A stretch of DNA of 64,000 nucleotides from Leptospira ilyithenensis (GTDB lineage: Bacteria; Spirochaetota; Leptospiria; Leptospirales; Leptospiraceae), in assembly GCF_004771005.1 (NCBI RefSeq), contig NZ_RQHV01000007.1, forward strand, positions 62,001 through 126,000, in the 5' to 3' direction. Below the pieces are notes generated by a model, which saw nothing but the letters and a program-made list of their open reading frames with translations, did not search any database and was not told the origin of the DNA. Every line of letters begins with the position of its first letter. Position 1 is the stretch's first letter. Below, one piece after another: positions 10,280 through 18,058 of this stretch. The position numbers were made by a program, and so were the translations under genes.

Positions 10280-10992
10280 GTTTATGCCATCCTAACAAGG
10301 GCAACGTATCTTGCGGTGCCTGTTGTGGTCTTTTTAATTTGGAACTGGACACAGGAGGTTATAAAAAACTTCTCCAAGATAGAACCGAGGAATTTCATTC
10401 CAATGTGAATTTTTCCATTCGCCATAGTTTTCCCGCTTACAGACAATCCAGAGAAAAGTTGGAAAACGGGATTCCCAAAAAGGATGAAATGACTTATAAT
10501 TGTCCGTTTCTCGGTTATGTGAATCGGGACGGGAAAAAGATAGGATGTATGATTCATCCTATCTTTACGGGAGATCCTAAAAGTCAGAATTTTTCCTTTT
10601 ACGGTGCTTCCATCTGCCAGGCTTATGATTGCAAAAACAAAGAACATGAGTTGGCCCTTCTCTGGGAAGATTTGTTTGTAAAGATCGCAGAGGATTCGGT
10701 TCAATTTTCCCATTTGGCTTCCGATCATATTTTGATCTATGCAATAGAGAAGTGGATGGGTTTTAAAAATTGGAATATGGAAGAAGGGATTTTACGATTT
10801 CAAGAACTTATCCTGTCCTTACTTCATCTTCGTTTGAAGCAAATCGCAAATTTTAATCCTACATCTTTCGAAGTCAGATACAATAGTTTTTCGGAAGAAT
10901 CTTCCGTTTATGTTTTTTTAAGAGAGAGCTTGGGAGAAGGGTTTTGTGATTTGGAGGAAGAGATGAAAAAGGCCCCGGAAAGAATCGCCTAA
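10276..10992 (+). CDS. Cys-rich metal-binding-type protein, last gene of the sigma/CHAT operon
   Basis: 238 residues. Cysteines cluster as CHPNKGNVSCGACCG at the N-terminus, then NCPFLGYV, GCMIHP and ICQAYDC, an arrangement like the YkgJ-type Fe-S or Zn cluster proteins. The C-terminal half is helical. The start is TTG 10276, overlapping the CHAT stop by four bases (TTGA); ATG 10284 is out of frame and no Shine-Dalgarno is visible, so translation probably depends on coupling to the CHAT gene. The function is unknown; it may be a redox or metal sensor for the module (speculative). Confidence 0.72.
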   Translation: MSLCHPNKGNVSCGACCGLFNLELDTGGYKKLLQDRTEEFHSNVNFSIRHSFPAYRQSREKLENGIPKKDEMTYNCPFLGYVNRDGKKIGCMIHPIFTGDPKSQNFSFYGASICQAYDCKNKEHELALLWEDLFVKIAEDSVQFSHLASDHILIYAIEKWMGFKNWNMEEGILRFQELILSLLHLRLKQIANFNPTSFEVRYNSFSEESSVYVFLRESLGEGFCDLEEEMKKAPERIA

Positions 10993-11019
10993 CCGGGGAT
11001 TATTGAACCCAAGGGATTC

Positions 11020-11286
11020 TTAAGCTTTAGAAGTTGCAGAAGCTACTTTTTGTTTCGCGTCAGCAACAGTAGTATTTACTTTTCCGATAAGGGAATCAAT
11101 TTGTGAAATTCCGTCTTGGAGGTATTTTCTCAAATTTACAGATACTTCGCTTTGGTCTTGTGCACCTTTTGCGGCTAGGCTTTGGAATTCAGTGTTGATT
11201 TTGGTCCACGCTGATTCTGCTTCCGTTTTTGCAGTAGTTACTGCGCCTAAGATAAAGTTTAAACTGTCTTTTACTTGTTTTTCCAT
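11020..11286 (-). CDS. Small phasin-like helical protein
   Basis: 88 residues, almost wholly amphipathic helix, with Ala/Lys-rich heptads and no cysteine or signal peptide. The N-terminal part (SLNFILGAVTTAKTEAESAW) resembles phasin/PhaF proteins, which coat polyhydroxyalkanoate granules or other hydrophobic surfaces. A good ribosome site (GAGGAA, 7 bases) fixes ATG 11286. A perfect GTGC-AAT-GCAC palindrome sits 22 bases upstream. No polyhydroxyalkanoate synthase is in the window, so the role stays open; a general coiled-coil protein is the alternative. Confidence 0.6.
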   Translation of the reverse strand: MEKQVKDSLNFILGAVTTAKTEAESAWTKINTEFQSLAAKGAQDQSEVSVNLRKYLQDGISQIDSLIGKVNTTVADAKQKVASATSKA

Positions 11287-11307
11287 TTTCGGTTCCTCGT
11301 TTTAGTT

Positions 11308-11318
11308 GTGCAATGCAC
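11308..11318. promoter_or_regulatory. Perfect palindrome upstream of the phasin-like gene (possible operator)
   Basis: GTGC-AAT-GCAC, 22 bases before the ATG of the phasin-like gene. TGC/GCA half-sites are what PhaR-type repressors read at phasin promoters in proteobacteria, so autoregulated control is conceivable. No PhaR gene is in this window. Confidence 0.35.
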
Positions 11319-11398
11319 TATTCATTTTTGTGCGCTGCTCCATAGAATGTCAATGTTTTTTTTAATTTTTTTCCGTCGGGTTTAAAAAAAAATGACCT

Positions 11399-12469
11399 AT
11401 GGTTTCTGACCGATTTTCGCCCATCTCCTGGAAAACAGGGGAATTGACCCTTCTCGACCAACGTTCCCTCCCTAGAAAAAAGACATTTCTGAAGATTACG
11501 ACTTCAAATGAGACTATCTCAGCTATCCGTGAAATGGCGGTTAGGGGAGCGCCCGCCATTGCCATTACAGGAGTGTTCGGGCTTGCTCTCGGGGCGAAAT
11601 CAAAATCAGGAGAAGTCTCACCGAACGATTTAAAAAATCTATTGGCAAGTGTAATGGAGTCCAGGCCCACGGCAGTCAACCTTTCCTATGCATTGAAAGA
11701 AGCGGAAGATAGAGTAAAACACTCGTTAAACTGGGAGGAAGTTTCCGTCATTTGGGAAAAGCTTGCTTTGGAACTTATGCAGAATGATCTTTCCGACAAC
11801 CTGAGCCTGGGCAAAAACGGATTAAGTTTGTTTTCAGAATCCAAAGACGAAATTCATATCGTCACTCATTGCAATACAGGAGCGCTGGCTACGGCAGGAC
11901 ACGGAACCGCATTGGGAGTGATCCGGTCTCTCCGGGATGCGGGAAAAAAAGTAATCGTGTATGCGGATGAGACGAGACCTTTCTTGCAAGGTTCGAGGCT
12001 GACTGTATTTGAAATGATGGAAGAAGGAATTGAATGTTATATCATTACGGACGGAATGTCCGGATGGCTGTTTAACAATCGTAAAATCGATGCAGTTCTG
12101 GTGGGGTGCGACCGTGTTGCTGCAAACGGTGATACAGCAAATAAAATCGGAACTTATACATTGGCTATATCCGCAAAACAACATGGGGTTCCTTTTTACG
12201 TATGTGCAACGAAGGATAGTTTTGATTTGAAATTGGAAACAGGATCTCAAATCCCGATTGAGATGAGAAGGGAAGAAGAGGTAACTCGTTTTGATTTTTT
12301 GAAAGATGGAAACGGAGAGATTTTTGTACCCGAAGGAATGACCGCACCAGTGGGGGCTCGGGCGCTCAATCCGTCTTTCGATATCACTCCCAGCTCGTTT
12401 ATTAAAAATTTTATTACAGAGTTCGGATGTTTTCCTCCGGGCGAAATCAAAACTCGTCTAAAGAAGTGA
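11399..12469 (+). CDS. mtnA: S-methyl-5-thioribose-1-phosphate isomerase
   Basis: 356 residues, full length for the family. It converts methylthioribose-1-phosphate to methylthioribulose-1-phosphate in the methionine salvage pathway, in the cytoplasm. Visible: the signature REMAVRGAPAIAITG near residue 42, the catalytic Cys region HCNTGALATAGHGTALG, and the catalytic Asp in VGCDRVAANGDTANKIGTY. The eIF2B-like fold is shared with translation factor subunits, but these residues identify the isomerase. It is followed 6 bases later by msrA, so the two methionine-related genes probably form an operon. Confidence 0.95.
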   Translation: MVSDRFSPISWKTGELTLLDQRSLPRKKTFLKITTSNETISAIREMAVRGAPAIAITGVFGLALGAKSKSGEVSPNDLKNLLASVMESRPTAVNLSYALKEAEDRVKHSLNWEEVSVIWEKLALELMQNDLSDNLSLGKNGLSLFSESKDEIHIVTHCNTGALATAGHGTALGVIRSLRDAGKKVIVYADETRPFLQGSRLTVFEMMEEGIECYIITDGMSGWLFNNRKIDAVLVGCDRVAANGDTANKIGTYTLAISAKQHGVPFYVCATKDSFDLKLETGSQIPIEMRREEEVTRFDFLKDGNGEIFVPEGMTAPVGARALNPSFDITPSSFIKNFITEFGCFPPGEIKTRLKK

Positions 12470-12475
12470 GGCATT

Positions 12476-12985
12476 ATGGAAGAAGAAATTACATTGGGCG
12501 GAGGATGTTTTTGGTGTACCGAAGCGGTATATCTTAGAATTCCCGGAGTTCTTTCGGTAAAGTCCGGTTATGCGGGCGGCACCGTAAAATCTCCCACTTA
12601 CAAACAGATTTGCACTGGTACCACAGGTCATGCAGAAGTCATCCAAGTAAAATTTGACTCGGACCAAATAGATCTCTCTCAGATTTTAGGTATCTTCTGG
12701 AAGGCTCATGATCCTACCACTCTCAATCGACAGGGGAATGATGTCGGAACTCAGTATCGGTCCGTTATTTTTTATAAGAATGAAGCTCAAAAAAAGATAG
12801 CTGAGGATTCCAAAAAGAATGCGGCAAAGTCATTTTCCAATCCGATCGTTACCGAGATTTCTCCTCTACCGGAATTTTATATGGCAGAGGATTACCATCA
12901 GGACTACTTCCGGTTGAACCCGGGGAATCCATACTGCAATTATGTAATTCCTCCGAAGCTGGACAAACTTGGTTTAAAGTTGTAG
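12476..12985 (+). CDS. msrA: Peptide-methionine (S)-S-oxide reductase
   Basis: 169 residues. It reduces methionine-S-sulfoxide in oxidised proteins. The active-site motif GGCFWCTEAVY is at residues ~9-19, with the nucleophilic Cys in GCFW, plus SGYAGG, GHAEVIQV and YCNYVI (a possible resolving Cys). ATG 12476 has GAGG just upstream. It ends 8 bases from the convergent DUF342 gene. Confidence 0.96.
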   Translation: MEEEITLGGGCFWCTEAVYLRIPGVLSVKSGYAGGTVKSPTYKQICTGTTGHAEVIQVKFDSDQIDLSQILGIFWKAHDPTTLNRQGNDVGTQYRSVIFYKNEAQKKIAEDSKKNAAKSFSNPIVTEISPLPEFYMAEDYHQDYFRLNPGNPYCNYVIPPKLDKLGLKL

Positions 12986-12993
12986 AAAGGGAG

Positions 12994-14481
12994 TTATTTT
13001 GCTTTGAAGGCTGTCATCATTGCTTTGTCCTGATTGGGGAAAAAGTTCATGATGAAAGCAGTTTGCGCTTTTGTCAGTTTTTCAATCTGCCGTCTGTACT
13101 TGATAGTTGCCCCGGGGTGCGCGGTATTTCGAACCACAACTTTCACATTCTCATTGTTATAACGAGTCATTTTGAGTTCTTCTACTTTTGATTTTAAAAG
13201 TTCAAGGGTTCTCGATTTTTTTTGGTAATTATCGAATACTTCCTTGAATTTAAGTTTGCGGGCATCGTCTATTTTTCCGCGGGATCTTTGTACAATGTCT
13301 TTGATCTTTTGAATTTCAGGTAAAACCGCTTCCAGTTCTTTTTCCAATTGGACGAGTCTGCTGGAACCTTCCGTAAATAACCGGTCGTTTTTGTAATGAA
13401 ATCCCACTTCGATGGTTGTATCCATTTGCGCTGTGGAACCAAACGAGGATAATGTGACGCCTTTGAAAGCAAGGACTTCCGATCCGACCAGAGAAGATGT
13501 CTCTCCGGTTAGGATTATGTTTCCCAAACAAAAGATTTTAGAACCGAGGATAAAGTTTTCTACGATACAGTCTCCGTCGATTTCTATAATTGCATTTTCA
13601 ATGAATTTGGTACGAAGATCTCCTTTGATACGGATGATTCCTTTTCCCTTTCCTTTGACTCCGCCCTTTACTTCCAAGTCTTCGCCGACCGTAACTTCGG
13701 AGGACTCGACGTTTCCATCCAAGTAAAGAGATCCGCTGCATACTACAACGGCACCTTCTTCGATGGTTCCTTTTACTTTAATGGTACCGTCAAAATTGAT
13801 ATTTCCCGTTCCAAGTCCTATGCTTGAATCAATATTTAACTCGGAAGATACGGTGAGTGAATTGTCTGTGGAGAAAACGGCACCGCTGACTGCGGCATAA
13901 AATTCTTTTACGGTATAACCCGGGTTCTCGGCATCTTCCACAGTCTTGGGAAGTACATTTCGTCCGAGAGTGATCTTGGGTCTGTCGATCGGATTGGGAT
14001 AAACTGGCTTTCCTTCAACATCTGTCCCCTGTTCGCCGGCAACTCCTTCGAATAAGGTAGCTAGTTTGTCTCCCTCTTTGACATGTATGTATTTATTGAT
14101 ATTTCTGAAATCAGCGCTTCCGTCTTCTTTTACTACAACTCTTTGCGCTCTCGGGAAAAAAAACTTGATCCAACCGCTTTTACCTTGTTTGGCGGGAATC
14201 CCTCTTGCAATAATGAATTCGATTTGGGCTTTTTGTTGGCTGGCATCTTTAGTCGCACTGTCAATGGCCGTAACTGCTTTGTCAAGTTCATTCATTGTTA
14301 TGCGATCCGGATGAATTCCGACTTTTTCAATAGATTCCAATATCACATATTTGTCCAATATCCCGCCGATCAACCATAATGGTTTTGCTACTAAAGTAGC
14401 TGTTAGACGGTCATCAGAAATTTGAACTCGCAAACCCCTTTCCGGATTGAATTCTGGGTTTTTGTTCTGGGCGCTATCCAT
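12994..14481 (-). CDS. DUF342 / FapA-family polymer-forming protein
   Basis: 495 residues, with no signal peptide. The N-terminal ~190 residues match the FapA/DUF342 head (KQGKSGWIKFFFP, EGDKLATLFEGVAGEQGTDVEG). The middle ~190-350 is a glycine/valine repeat region expected to form a right-handed beta-helix (ENSVEG-like turns such as KGTIEEGAVVVCSG). The C-terminal ~110 residues are a coiled coil with KSRTLELLKSKVEEL. These proteins are widespread in spirochaetes; the biochemical role is not settled. It is the last gene of a four-gene minus-strand cluster, 46 bases after the hydrolase gene. Confidence 0.85.
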   Translation of the reverse strand: MDSAQNKNPEFNPERGLRVQISDDRLTATLVAKPLWLIGGILDKYVILESIEKVGIHPDRITMNELDKAVTAIDSATKDASQQKAQIEFIIARGIPAKQGKSGWIKFFFPRAQRVVVKEDGSADFRNINKYIHVKEGDKLATLFEGVAGEQGTDVEGKPVYPNPIDRPKITLGRNVLPKTVEDAENPGYTVKEFYAAVSGAVFSTDNSLTVSSELNIDSSIGLGTGNINFDGTIKVKGTIEEGAVVVCSGSLYLDGNVESSEVTVGEDLEVKGGVKGKGKGIIRIKGDLRTKFIENAIIEIDGDCIVENFILGSKIFCLGNIILTGETSSLVGSEVLAFKGVTLSSFGSTAQMDTTIEVGFHYKNDRLFTEGSSRLVQLEKELEAVLPEIQKIKDIVQRSRGKIDDARKLKFKEVFDNYQKKSRTLELLKSKVEELKMTRYNNENVKVVVRNTAHPGATIKYRRQIEKLTKAQTAFIMNFFPNQDKAMMTAFKAK

Positions 14482-14527
14482 TCTGGTTAAATTATCGGCA
14501 AATTGCTATAAAAAGCCAAGAATAATC

Positions 14528-15562
14528 TCAATTCTTTAACCATTTGAAAAAAGATCCGAAGGTTTGCAATAATGCCGGAATTCCTGCAATTTGGGTGTGA
14601 AGGGGCAATTGGTCGCCATGGACAAGCGCACTTGAAGTTCGGAATATGAATTTATGGTTTTTTTCTTGAAAATAGTCGGCTAATTTCTCCGATTCTTTAG
14701 GCGAAATGACCGGATCCGTTTCTCCATGCAAAAGGGAAACCGGTGCTTTGAGACCTTTTATATTATGATAGGGAGAAAAGGCTTTGAGGATGCTTGTGTC
14801 GTACGAAGCTAACATACGTTTGGCAACTTCTTCGCGGAAGGAAGTGGAAGTCGTTACTTTGTGATAAAAATCCTGAGAAACCTTTTTGGTTTTTTTCAAA
14901 AGCACAGGTGCTTTTGCAGTTTCTTTCGTTCGAAGTAGAGCATTGTCAACTGCAGCTTCGTAAAAAACAGGCAAAAGTTCGGATGCTAGTTTGGGTTCCA
15001 AACGATTGATTAAGTTGTAAAGTAAAACCAGAACTCCATAATTATCTACATCGTAATTTTCGAAAACAAAGGGGAAGGTATCTAAAAAGTCCGAATAAGC
15101 ACCTACTGCCATAATGGAAGAAACCCGTTCGGCCAATTTGGGGCGTGAAAAAGCGATAAGGCCCATTCCACCCGAAAAACTCACGGAAAAATATCCGAAT
15201 CTTTTTCCGTCATACCACAACTGATTGTCCGAAAGTTCGATTCCCAATTCTTCTATATGGTCGACTGTTTCTGCTTTAAGTAACAATCCTCTTACTTCTA
15301 CTAGTTCGGGAAGGATGACGCTAAATCCGCAATAAGCAAGATTCTCCGCGAGGTCGATGATTCTTTGATCATCAATTCCAAGAATGCTCATCCCATGTTG
15401 AAGGTAAATGCCCGGAAGCTTGTTTCTGTTTTTGCCCGCGGGCCAATATACGCTCGCTCTTCTTTTGTTTTTCAGAGTGAGCGATTCGCTTTGAATCTTT
15501 TTATTTTTTATGAGTCCGCCGTAAAGGGAGATCAGTGGAAAGGAGAGGAGATATTGCCTCAT
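14528..15562 (-). CDS. Alpha/beta-hydrolase fold protein
   Basis: 344 residues. It has an oxyanion-hole HG (LQHGMS), a nucleophile elbow of small-x-Ser-x-small form (SFSGG, with no classical G-x-S-x-G), an acid in HGETDPVISPKES and a catalytic His in LVHGDQLPL. It is probably an esterase or thioesterase, possibly acting on a lipid; the substrate is unknown. A weak hydrophobic N-terminus (YLLSFPLISLYGGL) could be a membrane-association helix. It is 14 bases downstream of the CheX-like gene, so likely cotranscribed. Confidence 0.8.
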   Translation of the reverse strand: MRQYLLSFPLISLYGGLIKNKKIQSESLTLKNKRRASVYWPAGKNRNKLPGIYLQHGMSILGIDDQRIIDLAENLAYCGFSVILPELVEVRGLLLKAETVDHIEELGIELSDNQLWYDGKRFGYFSVSFSGGMGLIAFSRPKLAERVSSIMAVGAYSDFLDTFPFVFENYDVDNYGVLVLLYNLINRLEPKLASELLPVFYEAAVDNALLRTKETAKAPVLLKKTKKVSQDFYHKVTTSTSFREEVAKRMLASYDTSILKAFSPYHNIKGLKAPVSLLHGETDPVISPKESEKLADYFQEKNHKFIFRTSSALVHGDQLPLHTQIAGIPALLQTFGSFFKWLKN

Positions 15563-15576
15563 GCTGGCTCAAATAT

Positions 15577-16086
15577 TTATTTCTGCGGGTATTTTTCCAG
15601 CAATAAAATTGTATAAAGTCTTCCCAGGTATTCCTCTTCCCGTCTGTCTTTCAGAAAAAAAATCAAAATGTATTGTCTGTACCTTTCCAAAGAGATAGGG
15701 ACAAGCTTGTGGTTTAAGTTTTCAGGAGGTAGAATGTCTATTTCAAATCGCCCGAGTCGCATTTCGGAAATAAGTTTCCCACTAATTTGGTTGGCAAATT
15801 CCATCATGATGGAGGAGGAATGTGCTTTGGATGTGGAATCAATTTGAAACGATTTTGCAATACGAGGAAGTAACTTAAGTTTGGTGTAGCCGTCCAATCC
15901 CAGATAAACTTTTCCATTCAGATCCCCCACAAATTCTACACAGGTGGCATTTTCATAACAAAATCCTTCGTTTTTTGAAGGACCGTAAGCCTCTCTCTCC
16001 GCCTGGACTTGGAGTGTTTTCTGAAAATGTTCCGGCAGAACCTGAGAAACGCTTAAGATGAATTTTTCGTCTAGGAGTGGATCCAT
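15577..16086 (-). CDS. CheX-like protein
   Basis: 169 residues. The layout resembles chemotaxis phosphatase CheX: a beta-rich start, VGDLNGKVYLGLDG, then a helix with MMEFANQISGKLISEM where CheX carries its catalytic E-x-x-N pair (here EFAN). CheX removes phosphate from CheY-P. The gene sits in a cluster with a sensor-like membrane protein and a DUF342 protein rather than with che genes, so the target could be another response regulator. Its ATG follows directly on the TAG of the preceding gene, which implies translational coupling. Confidence 0.65.
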   Translation of the reverse strand: MDPLLDEKFILSVSQVLPEHFQKTLQVQAEREAYGPSKNEGFCYENATCVEFVGDLNGKVYLGLDGYTKLKLLPRIAKSFQIDSTSKAHSSSIMMEFANQISGKLISEMRLGRFEIDILPPENLNHKLVPISLERYRQYILIFFLKDRREEEYLGRLYTILLLEKYPQK

Positions 16087-17196
16087 CTATGCCGCATTAT
16101 GCAGAATGCTGTCTTCCAAAGATCGATAGGCTTTTTTGATCCATTGGTCGAATCGAATCCCCGGTTCCGTCTTTGAAGAATAACCTAATGCCAGTTCGCA
16201 GTTGAAGTCCAGCGAATCCAATTCTTCCACAAAGGATTGAATGAAAGTTGTAAATTTTTCCAAATTGGAATTCGGAATGAAGCCTGCGATGATGTGATCT
16301 TCCAGTTGGAATAAGCCGATATCGCTGAATCCTTTCTTTTTTACGGCTTCGTTCAAGCAGATTGCAAATTCCTGCGAATGAGAGGAGTTGATAAATTTGA
16401 GAAGGATCAGATTTTGGTGAAGGTGGGAATAAAAACGATCCTTTGCAGTAGTATAAAAATGAGATTTGTTGAATAGATAAGTTTTGGGATCACGAAGTGC
16501 CTTATGGTATTCTTTTTTCTCCAAAAGTTTTTCGGACAACAGAATGGTTGATTCCCAGAAAGAGTTGATTTCATTTTCAAAAAATCTGTCTTTTGTTTCC
16601 AGACAAATCAAACCGAATAGACTTTGGTTCAAAGAAAGAGGCAAATAAAGTTTACGACCCGATCTGTTTAGTGAAGGCAATAATTCTAATATTCTGTTTT
16701 GTTCATATTCTTCCCAATCCAAGTCGTTGGATTCCGAATCGATGAGAAGACTGTCTTTTTGCCAAAAACATTCCGTGAATCCGAAGCCATCATAATACGC
16801 GTATAAGGTGGAGGATATCTTTTTGTTTTTTTTCGGTAGAATGTATTCTTTGACCGTTTCCGAAAAAAGGTTTCGGTTGTCCCTATTCTTTAATTCCTTT
16901 GCCATGGAAACAGGATCGGTGTCGGAAAAGAAAGGAATCTCGGGTATCAATTCCGAATTTGCGGTTTGAGTCTCCGGGTTTGGATCTACCGGAGCGGTTT
17001 CTTCAGAAACCATAGTGGAAACATTCTCTTCAAATTGAGCCGGAACCGTGCTCATTTCTGAGATTGCATACATAAGAAGGCAAAGCAGTAATGTGGAAGT
17101 GAGAAGGAGACCGAATGTGGTCCAAGAAAAATACAACCAAAATTGGAGTAAAAGCCCCGTGCTAAAAAAAATAATAGGAATTAAATATCGTTTCAT
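16087..17196 (-). CDS. Membrane-anchored sensor-like protein with GAF-like and degenerate GGDEF-like parts
   Basis: 369 residues from ATG 17196. I chose this because MKR followed by two close hydrophobic helices (~residues 4-45) is a typical membrane anchor; a TTG at 17268 would add 24 residues. After an acidic linker, residues ~120-230 look GAF-like (PLSLNQSLFGLICLE). The C-terminal ~130 resemble a diguanylate cyclase fold (LFNKSHFY near its start) but lack a GGDEF motif, so catalysis is unlikely. Heads the cluster with CheX-like, hydrolase and DUF342 genes. Assignment by fold impression only. Confidence 0.6.
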   Translation of the reverse strand: MKRYLIPIIFFSTGLLLQFWLYFSWTTFGLLLTSTLLLCLLMYAISEMSTVPAQFEENVSTMVSEETAPVDPNPETQTANSELIPEIPFFSDTDPVSMAKELKNRDNRNLFSETVKEYILPKKNKKISSTLYAYYDGFGFTECFWQKDSLLIDSESNDLDWEEYEQNRILELLPSLNRSGRKLYLPLSLNQSLFGLICLETKDRFFENEINSFWESTILLSEKLLEKKEYHKALRDPKTYLFNKSHFYTTAKDRFYSHLHQNLILLKFINSSHSQEFAICLNEAVKKKGFSDIGLFQLEDHIIAGFIPNSNLEKFTTFIQSFVEELDSLDFNCELALGYSSKTEPGIRFDQWIKKAYRSLEDSILHNAA

Positions 17197-17275
17197 GATA
17201 GATTTGCCGTTACTCTTTATAACGGGCAGATTTCCAAATCTCTGAAATGATTTTCTCTCCGAAAGCAACCACAGA

Positions 17276-18016
17276 ATGAAACTTTATACCGAGCTCGCCG
17301 AATACTATTTTACCATTGAAGAAGCCGGCAGAAAGTTCTCGGAAGAAGTCGATTTTCTCAGGGAAACTTTCAAAAGACATAAAATCGGAACCATCATCGA
17401 TATAGGTTGCGGAACTGGGGAACATGTAAAGGAAATCCAAGCCATGGGTTTCAAAGTTCTAGGTGTGGACGCATCCCAAAGGATGCTCGAAATTGCAAAA
17501 GTCCGATATCCCCATTGCCATTTCGAATATGGTAAGATGGAAGATTTTGTAGCAAAACAACCAGTAGATGCCATTGTGTGTCTTTACGGAACTTTCAATT
17601 ATCTATTGAACGATGATGCTCTCATCGGTTTTCTTCGCAATACTTATAAAAATCTGAAACAAGCGGGACTTATCGTCTTTGAAATTTGGAATGCGGATCC
17701 AATCCATCGCATCAAAAGAAAGCCTATAACCGTTGTTAGCAATGTTCGTCAGGGAAATATTTCCATCCGCCGTAACCGTGGATTTCGTATGACAAGAGCA
17801 GACGATATCGCCATTGTGGAAGTGAATTACATTTATAATCTGAATTCGAAAGATGTGAAGGACCGTCATACGATGAGAGTCTTTCATTATCCGCAGATAC
17901 AAACTTTTTTAGATGATGCCAAATTTGAAATATTGCATGTTTATGGAAGTTATGCTGAGGAGAAATACTTAAAAACAGGGGCAAGGATTCTCGTCGTAGC
18001 AAAAAAGAGATCTTGA
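17276..18016 (+). CDS. Class I SAM-dependent methyltransferase
   Basis: 246 residues. Motif I is IIDIGCGTGEHV (~40-51), the acidic residue closing beta-2 is in VLGVDAS, and motif II is VDAIVCLYGTFNYL. The substrate cannot be told from the sequence; the overall look is that of small-molecule methyltransferases. It starts 80 bases from the divergent membrane protein and lies 42 bases upstream of lpdA. Confidence 0.85.
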   Translation: MKLYTELAEYYFTIEEAGRKFSEEVDFLRETFKRHKIGTIIDIGCGTGEHVKEIQAMGFKVLGVDASQRMLEIAKVRYPHCHFEYGKMEDFVAKQPVDAIVCLYGTFNYLLNDDALIGFLRNTYKNLKQAGLIVFEIWNADPIHRIKRKPITVVSNVRQGNISIRRNRGFRMTRADDIAIVEVNYIYNLNSKDVKDRHTMRVFHYPQIQTFLDDAKFEILHVYGSYAEEKYLKTGARILVVAKKRS

Positions 18017-18058
18017 CTTCCTTTTTCAATCTGTTATCCCAATGAGTTGGGAGAATAT

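Noticed and set aside
10973..10998. CCCCGG/CCGGGG hairpin at the end of the Cys-rich gene as a terminator
   Set aside because: Only six base pairs, and no T-run follows.
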